Assembly (NCBI GenBank): GCA_916610825.1
Contig: OU744446.1
Span: forward strand, 17,604,538 to 17,668,537
Origin: Haliclystus octoradiatus
Lineage: Eukaryota; Cnidaria; Staurozoa; Stauromedusae; Haliclystidae
Length of the DNA stretch: 64,000 nucleotides
Direction of reading: 5' to 3'
Shown: in pieces, positions 11,001-19,699 of the stretch
How positions within the stretch are numbered: the first letter of the stretch is position 1
How the letters are laid out: every line of letters starts with the position of its first letter
Translations under genes and position numbers: made by a program
Notes under the pieces: model-generated
Database searches by the model: none
Seen by the model: the letters and a program-made list of their open reading frames with translations, nothing else
Told to the model about the DNA's origin: nothing

Positions 11001-11249
11001 GTTATGTTATGTTATGTTATGTTATGTTATGTTATGTTATGTTATGTTATGTTATGTTATGTTATGTTGAACCTTAACACTACTGATGTATTATATTTCA
11101 GGTGTGCAGAGAGAATTTCATTCAGCTTACCAAGCATACAAACATATAATTGCAATCAACCTTCATGGGGAAGATATGCGGCAATTATGATAGAGAACAT
11201 CAACTGGGGTTTAGCCCTAGCTGAAATTGAGATTACTGTAAAGGTTTGA
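8012..11249 (+). CDS. Secreted F-type lectin (fucolectin/FTP domain) with apple/PAN-like N-terminus
   Basis: Four exons with GT-AG introns: 8012-8350, 8736-8760, 9587-9857, 11102-11249 (783 nt, 260 aa). Residues 1-24 look like a signal peptide (VPTLIVLQLLIIL). Residues about 30-100 hold Cys57, 61, 67 and 82 in CFLRCSSNERC, resembling an apple/PAN module. Residues 122-260 are an F-type lectin domain: NAIDGN, SHTNGQTNPW, VTNRQDCC, then GRYAAI and AEIEITV at the end. The family's fucose motif is H-x26-R-x-D-x4-R/K. Here His156, Arg183 and Asp185 are at the right spacing but the last basic residue is Val190. Intron 2 carries an inverted-repeat element and intron 3 is mostly a pentanucleotide array. 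Likely an extracellular carbohydrate-binding or innate-recognition protein; altered binding is inferred. Confidence 0.85.
9241..9532. mobile_element. Inverted-repeat element (MITE-like) in lectin intron 2
   Basis: Arms 9241-9306 and 9467-9532 are imperfect reverse complements (gcagacagactttttc... and ...gaaaaagtctgtctgc, then gtctgcgtattagcgcc). The loop is about 160 bp and AT-rich. Just outside lie direct repeats of cattcattcaatgatgaaat (about 9171-9190 and 9539-9558), separated from the arms by variable cattcatt units on the left. No coding capacity. Confidence 0.7.
10012..11068. repeat. (ATGTT)n tandem array, about 211 copies, in lectin intron 3
   Basis: An almost pure 5-bp repeat (ttatg/gttat) about 1,057 bases long. 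Only a handful of substituted units are seen: gctat near 10026, 10196 and 10396, gtcat near 10161, attat near 10511 and 10531. It fills about 85% of the 1,244-bp third intron. Because the period is 5 and the unit has no stop, all three plus frames are open and read as a repeating M-L-C-Y-V. This is a by-product of the repeat and not evidence of a protein. The low divergence suggests recent expansion or ongoing slippage. Confidence 0.95.
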
Positions 11250-12615
11250 TTAAATCAATTCAGTCAGCTACGACAACTTTAAAAGTAAAGGAGAATAGTG
11301 TAATTAGGAATAGAAAGTTGAAAAATAATTTCAAAAATAATCATAAAACCAACAGTTCCCACGATTTAAACGTAAAGCAGGATATCATGTTTATTGCATA
11401 TTATTTTACTCTAAAACATTTTATTAAAATAACATAATATATAAAATAGATCGAAACTGTCGTAAATAACTTCAGTGTTTTTGATTTATCACGGAACGAA
11501 ATCATGAAGTATTTCAAATTCCATCGAAAATATGTTACATGATTATTAAAATTATTACATTACTATTGTTTGTGGGTCAACGAAATTTAGATAATCATTA
11601 TTGTTTGATGTTGTTAAAATGTATATCCCGGATATTGGGAGAGTGCTAGATATAAATCTAATTTTTTTTCTGCTCCTGTATGTTACTCTGAAGTTGTTGC
11701 TTTGCCTGATCATTTTTCCTTCTACAATTCGATTAAAGTTATGCTTTTGTGTCTTACTTACCTAATATGCTGGAATCCGCTGTTTTCCATAAAAAGGTTT
11801 ACACCCGAAAATTTTTTCACTTCCTACGTTTTTTTCTAATAAAAACTGCAGAATCAAATGACACGCTGAATCTCAAGATGTAGACATAGTTTCTATCATT
11901 ATTTGAGTTCAAACAAAAAAATGTAGGTCTCTAAAGTAAAAAATAATCGAATTCGAACTTTTTTCAAGCAGCAACATCTCTAACGGCTTAGCCTAGACAG
12001 GATTATTGCTGTGGGTCATATCTGTACTATTTCCCTGTATACCCGATGCGGATTAGAGATTCGCCTTTCTCTAGTCAAAATCGTAAATATTTTCCAGCAG
12101 CATAACCAATTCAAATGATAAAATTCAAAACAGAAAATGTTTGGCTTTAGATATACATATGTGAGTTAATAAAATACCCCAAATCGTTACTTTTAGCTGC
12201 ATTTTTGAACAGGAAGTGATCGCGCAAAGAAGAACACAAGAGTAACATGTGCGACTAGAAACTGTTTCTCTATATAATAAAGCAATCTCTGAATATCTGA
12301 GATATGCAATTTAAAGTTGTCACTTCATTTTATACGATGTTATAAGTTCAACATACTATACAGCTCAACTGACAGGATCTATCATTGAGAAAAGCAAATG
12401 CCTTGTTACTAATTATCTTACACTTTTTCAGAAATGTATAAATCATAATGCTGAAAGAATTCCATATACCAAATATCACTTCGATAAGTTTTTTCAAAAT
12501 TCGTGATACTCTCCAAAGATTCATAATAATAGGAATTTCATGGAATGTTTATCATGTACAGTACCATTTACAAAGGCTACAAACAAGCACATCATCTTGA
12601 CGCATTCAATATTTT
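11250..12615. other. No gene recognised
   Basis: AT-rich intergenic region after the lectin stop. Nothing coding is seen; the lectin 3'UTR and polyadenylation site must lie in its first few hundred bases, but no single signal stands out among many AT-rich words. Confidence 0.35.
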
Positions 12616-13900
12616 TAGATTTTTAGAAGACATCACTCTACGTGCACACAGCTGTTCTCTACTCTTAACATTTCTAAAGCAATAAACAATAAATTATTAA
12701 CGGATACCATCTATTTGGACTTTAGTAAAGCTTTTGATAACGTGTCGCACAATAAGCTAATTATCAAGCTCAACGCATATGGTATACAATTCCAGCTCAT
12801 CAAATGGATATCTTCATTTCTATCTAGTCGCACTCAATCTGTTTTTATTGAAAATGTCTATTCTAAATCTTTAAATGTTGACTGCGGTGTATCCCAGGGC
12901 TCCATACTTGGCTCTCTATTGTTTATTGTGTTCATTAATGACATGGTAAGTTGCCTTGAAGACGAATGCCATATCAAATTGTTCGCAGACGACGCAAAAA
13001 TCTTGTCTACAAGATCTGAGTCAAATTTAAATCTACAGAGATCATTAGATAAAGTAGTTACATAGGCGCAAACATGGAAGTTACAACTATAGCTCTTCAC
13101 AAATATTGCGTATTTTCCTTTGAAATGTCAACGTTCAGCAACAGATTTACAACTTGGAAGAAAAAGAACTGAGATCAGTAAATAGAATGAAAGACCTGGG
13201 AGTTGTATTCACTGCCGTCCTCAAGCATTTCAGCTCATTGCGCTATAATTATTGAAAAGGCCAAGTCTAGATCATTCCTAATAACAGAATGTTTCTCAAG
13301 TAGAGATGCTGATGTTTTAATGAAAACATACAGTGTGTACGTGAGACCACTTTTAGAATCAGTGTCTCCTGTATGGTCAACATATTTAATTAAAGATATC
13401 ATTAGCATTGAAAAGGCTCAAAGAACAATTATCAAGCATGTATGCTATGTCAAACACATTTATGGTCAAACATATCAAATTCGTTTTAAGTATCTTAAGG
13501 TTGATTCTTTGGAATTAAGGAGAATCAAAAGCGATGTGATAATAATGTTTAAAATTATTAATAATATAGTAGATTTACATTTAGAAGAATTTTGTAAGTT
13601 CAATAAAACTAAATATTCAATGCGGGGTAACACCTCCTTAAAGTTAAAACTGACAAATTTATCTGATAGGCTAAATATCAGCAAATACCAAATTATCAAT
13701 CGAGTAATTCCATGGTGGAACAGTTTACCAGAGTTTGTGGTAACCACCAAATCATTAATTTCCTTCAAATCAAATTGAACACTGTTGATTTAAATGCCTT
13801 ATGCAAAGTTCTATATGAACTACTAGTAGTTAACACAATTAACACATTTTAAAATTTATGCTTTCTTCGTGTATTTAAAGGATATATGTAAGTGGAAGTT
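12616..13900 (+). mobile_element. LINE fragment (CR1/Jockey-like RT and 3' end)
   Basis: Frame 12715-13065 gives IYLDFSKAFDNVSHNKL (motif A), CGVSQGSILGSLLFIVFIND (motif B) and KLFADDAKI (the catalytic FADD). Frame 13203-13778 gives the C-terminal region: SVYVRPLLESVSPVWS, IEKAQRTI, LELRRIKSDVIIMFKI and VIPWWNSLPE, then a stop. There are at least two frame breaks near 13065-13250. The 3' end is rich in aagtggaagtttcac. A second, shorter copy of the same C-terminal region lies at 23895-24550. Endonuclease and 5' half absent. Confidence 0.8.
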
Positions 13901-15600
13901 TCACTTTCCTATATAATCCGGGTAGTATTTTTGACAAATTAACAACAACACAAGAACAATATTGAATAAATTAAAATGGGACTTCTTGCCCCTTTTTTTG
14001 CTCGCCTTCTCTAAGAAAGAGAGTGACACAAGTCTAGTTAAAATGGCTACATAATAGTAATCTATTTCAAATAACTAAGTGGAATATTAAATGTCCCCTG
14101 ATATGATTGCTGACATGAAATAAAAGCAAATAGATAAACTATTCGATAAATTTCAAAATAGTCCAATTGAAAAATGAATACATTAGGATTCCTTTTAAAA
14201 TTTATTAGCATTTTTTACACCACATTCTCGGCAGAAATCATTCTTCTAACAAAAGATAGTCATTTTGCTATGAAATTGCGTATCACAAGTTTGAGATGGT
14301 AGTTTCAAAAATTAAACCAACCATGGCACTGTCAAAAATTGGATTAATGAGACAATGAACCATGTCAGACCTTGTTAGAAGATTTGACATGGGGCATGGA
14401 CGGGTGGCCGTTACGTGCTTCACTTGAATTATAGCGTAAATTCAACGATCAATGTCAGCCATGTCTTCTGCATTGCTGCAAATTTCAAGCTTCAGTATGG
14501 TTTCAGGCACAGAAACAATACGAACGAAGCACAAGTATGTGACTGTAAGCGCTTAGAATCCAATGGTCATTTTGCCTTTTTAAGTATTTACAACATGTCC
14601 TCATTCGCTTATTGGAAATTACTAATTTTCATTATTTACTAATAGCAAGTTTTTTTGAACGTTTTCTCGCTTCCTATTGGTTAATCGAACACTAAAAATT
14701 CATAGTGTCTTCGACCGTGACGTAATAATCCGTGACAATATGTCGAGACAATAGTATATCCAAGGTTTCAAGACTGACGTGATAGAAAATTCTGTTTTAC
14801 AAATTTTCACTTTTTCAAGAAAAAGATTTATTACATCATAGTAGTAAGCCATCAAGCCATATTAGATAAAAATGATGCGAATAGTTACAAAGAGGAAATG
14901 CAAATGCAAAGATTTCTTCATCTAGTCAAATTGATATCGTTAATCTAAATTATGAAGTGACATATTCAGAGAAACTTGTCGTGATGATTTCGTAATATTC
15001 CTAATAACACGGCAGTTCTTGGATATATCAGGACATTAATCAAGGTATGAATTAATAATAAAAAATTGTCAAATTCGATTTTGAATGATATTAAGAATTT
15101 ATCAGGTCTCGCCTTGAGCTGATGATTCTCAGTGTCGTGGTTAATCTCGTTCGATAATTTTTAATTATCCTAGATGGTGAAACTGTGAACATGCTAGTTC
15201 ATATTTGCATCAAAACATTCCCTGATTATGCAATCAACATATTTTTGTCATTAATCTTTTTCCTGAAAGAACTTGACAGACTCGATCTACTCCCCTAATG
15301 TGCAGCATATATATATTTTATTCAATTTGAAATCAGGAGAGAGAGTGTTGAGCTTCAAGTCTCAATCCAAATGTTGTATATGATAGATCATAGATGATAA
15401 CAATAGAATACAAATGTTTCATAATATCTTTAAGATGTATATATTCATATAATCGTGTGTTCTTTACATCGCATACTCCACATTCTAATCTTAGATTACG
15501 ATGTGCTGCATATTTAAGTAAGAGACTGAATTATAACAATAAGAATAGAAATTGTGATGTTTGGATGAATGTAATCCACAAAACATAAACATGTGACTAA
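13901..15600. other. No gene recognised
   Basis: AT-rich sequence with no supported coding or structural feature. The frame at 14415-14642 shows no domain. Confidence 0.35.
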
Positions 15601-15656
15601 ATACATACAAGTGTTCTAATGGAATCTACGTGTTACATATTTAACAATGCACAACA
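15600..15656 (-). repeat. Putative 3' LTR start of the second Gypsy element
   Basis: Read on the minus strand, the purine run ccaaaaagaggaaa (15657-15670) looks like a polypurine tract and is followed at once by tgttgtgcattg, a plausible TG start of a 3' LTR. The far end of this LTR and its partner were not found. Confidence 0.4.
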
Positions 15657-15794
15657 TTTCCTCTTTTTGGAGTTTGAAATAAGTGAAAACTAATTTTCTT
15701 TTTATTATTATTATTGATATTTAATTAATAGTTAAAGGATTAAAATGTCCAATAAATTCATGAATTAAGATATGAAATTTAAGGTAAAAATGTA

Positions 15795-16037
15795 TTAATT
15801 TCTATTGGCGTAGCTGATAGAAGCATTTATGTTATGATTTGATCTTCGCAATTGCGGAGGATCATTTGCAATAGGAATTGATATATGTGTTATGTTATTA
15901 TCATTTGATTGATCAATTCTTAAAAATTTACGATTACGAATTAATATGCTTCCACTTGGGTGCTTAACAACATATTGTCTATGAGCTCTCTTTTCAACCA
16001 CAGTGCCTTTTCCTTTATCCCTTACGGGTCCTTCCAT
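15795..16037 (-). pseudogene. Gypsy pol C-terminal tail (after integrase)
   Basis: An 80-codon frame: GKGTVVEKRAHRQYVVKH, then SGSILIRNRKFLRI. This is the post-integrase GPY/F-like region of Gypsy polyproteins. It belongs with the integrase at 17190-18110. The two parts are separated by about 1.2 kb of unrelated DNA. Confidence 0.7.
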
Positions 16038-16039
16038 AG

Positions 16040-17285
16040 GATACTCTCATAATCCATAGTCCAGTTCCGAAGCATATCTCTCTATTCAACACGAATAAAC
16101 AACTTTATTTGAAGAAAAACTTCGTTTAAATGCCATTTTTTCAATTAAGTTTGTGCTTGCGTACGGAAAAATCAGTAAAGTAACTTCATTATAAGAATGC
16201 CACACAGCAATATATGCACACAAAGTTATAACCTGATAAGTATTTAGTAAAATAACTGTTCACAGACTGGATTGACCTGATAGCTTGATTGAATTGATCA
16301 CGATGTATTTATGTATTTATTGATGCAGAGTACAAGCTCTCTGAAATGATAGCTGGTGATGTCAGTGTTCCTTATTCTTATCAGCCCCACCACCCCCATA
16401 GAATTTTGGTCTTTCCAGGGAGGCTTTAAGCAGGATTGTCAAGAATAAAATTAACGATGAATTAAACAAACGCAAAGAAAGAAAGAAACAGCACAGACCT
16501 TTAACCATCCGTCAGGAAGCTCTTTGAACTCCAGAAAGTATTTTACAGTCAATAGTTTGTGTCAAACATGCAGGCCAGTAGGCACAACTCTCAAGTGAAT
16601 AGCCCATTTCCTCATAACCGCCTTTGCAGCAAAAAATTCGGCCTAACAGAATGATTCCCAGCCTGCGCGAAGACCTTACTTGAAAACCTTTCTTCTTCGT
16701 TAGTAAGGAAGAAGAAAGAAAGAAAGAAAGGTTTTCAAGTAAGGACTGCGCGCAGGCTAGATGATTCCATACTTAGACAGAAACAATCTCGTCCAATCGT
16801 GATTGAAAGCACTACTTCCTTGTGCATAGAATAATTAAACTTGACGAATTTAACAGAGCATAACATAGTGAATAAGAAACAAGGATAGGTGCAATCAGCA
16901 AGCAACAACAATGAGGGTAACAATTAACAACCATGTGTAAACATGACAGCGCTACAACTACGTGCCCGGAAGCACAACACACCAGCGAGCGGACAAAATC
17001 GCTAGACCACGTGACTGTAAAAAACTGTAAAAGACAAAAGAGTAGAACAAAGGGTATCACAGAAAAGTTTAAAAATTCATATAAAATAAAATACATCATC
17101 GATCTTGATAAAAAGCAGAACCACGATTCTTGCGACACAGACATCATCTTTGTAAAGTGCGTAGGAGAAACTATCGGCTGAAGTTTGGGTCTCCAATATC
17201 CTTGGTTGAATTTTGACTACGTATGCGCGGATCTGGGCTGGCTGTCGGGGCCATTTCGCGGCCCCTCGCTTCGCTTCAAATTTCG
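16040..17285. mobile_element. Insertion splitting the second Gypsy pol
   Basis: About 1.2 kb between the motifs QDPVSK (minus, about 17288) and GKGTVVEKR (about 16010), which are nearly adjacent in intact Gypsy polyproteins. The segment shows no transposase-like frame. It contains a 102-bp hairpin element with its own 8-bp target duplication (16651-16768), and ends at 17240-17280 in a GC-rich patch. The exact borders and a target duplication for the large insertion were not identified. Confidence 0.5.
16651..16768. mobile_element. 102-bp hairpin MITE, hAT-type ends, 8-bp target duplication
   Basis: atgattcc is repeated at 16651-16658 and 16761-16768. Between them 16659-16760 folds on itself: cagcctgcgcgaag / accttacttgaaaacctttc on the left, with gaaaggttttcaagtaagg / cgcgcaggctag on the right. 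The loop is a gaaa-rich tract. An 8-bp duplication and CAG-like ends suit hAT-type MITEs. A related end (gtgcgcaggctac) appears alone near 54837. Confidence 0.75.
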
Positions 17286-18110
17286 ATACAGGATCTTGGA
17301 GATATACATTACAGTCAGTAGATAAAGGTGGTAAATATTTCGCTGATTCATTGTAATGAGCAACTACTTTTTCATGCAACGCACTATTACTATCTTTCAA
17401 TGAAGTGAACGCTTGCCATTTAGGGGCAAATGCCGATTTACGTACAGGTATTAATGAACGTAAATTTGTACCGTACAAAACTTGAGCCGGTCATACACCA
17501 TGATATTTAGGCGTGTTGCGACATTCTAATAAACTAGCGTGATAATTAGCCTCATCAAAAGTATCACCATTACACGACTTAATAATTAATGCTTTCATCG
17601 CCTTAACGCCAGCATCTGCATGACCATTACTCTGCGGATAATGTGGAGAAGAAAGGTCATAAGTAACATACCATTGTTTCAAAAAGTTTATAAATTCATT
17701 TGATTGGAATTGTAGTCCGTTGTCATACCGGAAACGAACTGGAACACCAGCAGTATTAGAAAATATTTTCCTCAAACCTTGAATTACGAAAGATTTTGTT
17801 GGATCACGGTTGCCATAGCTACAAACAATTGGCCAACCAGATAATCGATCCACATAAGCCATAAAGGGTTTGCCACTATATGGAAACAAGTCAGCAGATA
17901 CGTCTTCAAAAGGTCTTGATTGCAAAGGATCACACTGAAAAGTCTCCTTAGGTTGAGATGGTAAATGTTGTTGACAAGTGGAACAGGATGAAATAATATT
18001 TGTAATATCAGAAGTGATGCCAGGCCAAAAAACAGCTGCCGGGCACGTTGTTTAGTACGGACAATTCCCTGATGTGAATCATGCAAACGAGTTAGAATAT
18101 CTGTAGCGTG
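17190..18110 (-). pseudogene. Gypsy integrase, broken
   Basis: Frames 18086-17784, 17925-17491 and 17478-17077 give one integrase: HDSHQGIVRTKQRARQL (HH part of the zinc finger), a frame shift near 18035, FEDVSADLFPYSGKPFMAYVDRLSGW (first Asp), VRFRYDNGLQF (second Asp), SPHYPQSNGHADAGVKAMK, then LLECRNTPKYHGV, a stop, and the post-core region to QDPVSK. The third catalytic residue, Glu in relatives (NGHAE), reads Asp here. Reverse transcriptase and protease are absent: the element is truncated near 18110. Confidence 0.8.
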
Positions 18111-18114
18111 AGTA

Positions 18115-19290
18115 TCGCGCCAAATGGCGTTTGAGCTGCAAATTTGTCACCTGTTTTGAATAAATTTATGCCAATTTTGAGATAAAATATCGATATAATT
18201 TCATGTCTACTATAGCTATTGATCCCGTGACTTTTAATATGAAAAATTAACATGAAAATACAGCTAGAAATCGATGTCTTACCTTCTGATTAAATAAGTT
18301 GACCATTGCACAGCGAGTCTAAACATTTGCAATTCAACTTCTTCAATGGCTTTTTAGTACGGGGTCTTAAAAAGACTGTAAGGATTTATGACAATTTTTG
18401 GAACAGTTAATTTTTTAGAATATCTATGAAGCGCGTGACATATGATTCGAATGCCCATGCTTTTCTCTTTATGTACATATGATCATTTATAATGTTACAA
18501 ATCAAACCACCATTGCAAAAGGAAAAGAATAACTAACTTTAGTTTCGCCGGCAATTAATAGGGGATTTTACGACTTTATTCCCCATGTTGAAATTGTGAA
18601 AAAAATGATATTGCGAGTTTTAAATATGACTTGTTCAATAACATGGATATAAGAAGTAAATAACGTTATTTTTCGAACGATGAGGCCCTTTCAAATGGCC
18701 TCTGTTCTTCATTAATGATCATTTTAGCAGAGGTTAGATTAATGCCCCTGTTTTTTTGGCATTAGGCATTTGGGGAGAAGGAATTGTGTTGATAGTTTGT
18801 GTGCATGAATATAAATTCATGAATTTGCGAAGTCGAAATCAGTACAGATTTAGGTTTTTAAATGCTTGGATAATTACTTTAGTGAAAAGAAATTGTCAAA
18901 CATGTCAATAATTCGTTTAAGGTGAAATAAATATTTTCAATGTGTATTATCAACTTGAATGTTCGCTAATGTTTCACGACGTGTCTAATTTAATAACAAA
19001 GCGGTATACAACAACAAAAGCTGTAACATGTTAATGATAGGTTTCTATGCTGTGAAACACAGTATGTATAACCCTGGTGAGACCTTGAAAAGTTTTATTT
19101 TCACACAAATATTGTTCATAGAAGCCGCACATGCGTAAATGCAAATGACCAGAGGATCTTGCTACGCTTCGCGCATTGCACGAGGTATAACAATTTCAGT
19201 GCCAAGTAAAACTAAACCATCGTCAACTGATAGTTCATTTTTTAATTTATAATATTGACCTAAGATATAAGCTACCCTCCTGTCTATATT
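18115..19290. other. No gene recognised
   Basis: AT-rich sequence between the truncated Gypsy and the next element. No coding signal is recognised. Confidence 0.35.
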
Positions 19291-19298
19291 ACAACTCT

Positions 19299-19406
19299 CT
19301 CTTTTTACATTACCTGAAGATGATTTTAGATTAAATCAAACTGTTTGCGCCAATTTTTGTGTTTTTTTTTATCGCATATACCATCATGAAATTCATGTCA
19401 AGTAAG
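19299..19406. repeat. Dispersed repeat copy A (LINE/SINE-tail-like)
   Basis: Contains ctgaagatgattttagatta, then actgtttgcgcca and atcgcatataccatcat, with ttcatgtcaagtaag. A second copy at 23765-23875 matches over about 105 bases in the same orientation. Its position immediately before a LINE remnant in the second copy suggests a retroelement tail. Confidence 0.65.
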
Positions 19407-19699
19407 CCTTCACAGACATTCATTAATCGCGATAGCCAGCTACACTTTTCCAAGTGACTTGGGAAGTGTGAAAAATAAGTATCAATTACATCTGGAGATA
19501 TAAATGTTGTCGTCGTATATATTTTACTTACTTATTGGATGTTGTACGAATATTATTTTGTTGTTCTTATTATTTTATTTTTTTTAGTTACATTTTATTT
19601 TCTAAAAAAATTTCTGTAATGCCATCACAAGTCGGTAAAGTTCCCATAATGCTTGTGTAGTTACCTCTCTGAATTGCGATACTCAATTTTTGCATCAGA

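Noticed and set aside
10012-11068. CRISPR-like array
   Set aside because: There are no spacers; it is a pure pentanucleotide tandem repeat in an animal intron.
10014-11249. Long frames of repeating M-L-C-Y-V in all three plus frames
   Set aside because: They are the unavoidable translation of a stop-free 5-bp repeat. The array is intronic by the splice sites of the lectin gene.
16812-17181. Frames at 16812-17147 (minus) and 16933-17181 (plus) as genes
   Set aside because: No domain signature; they lie in the DNA that splits a Gypsy pol and overlap each other on opposite strands.
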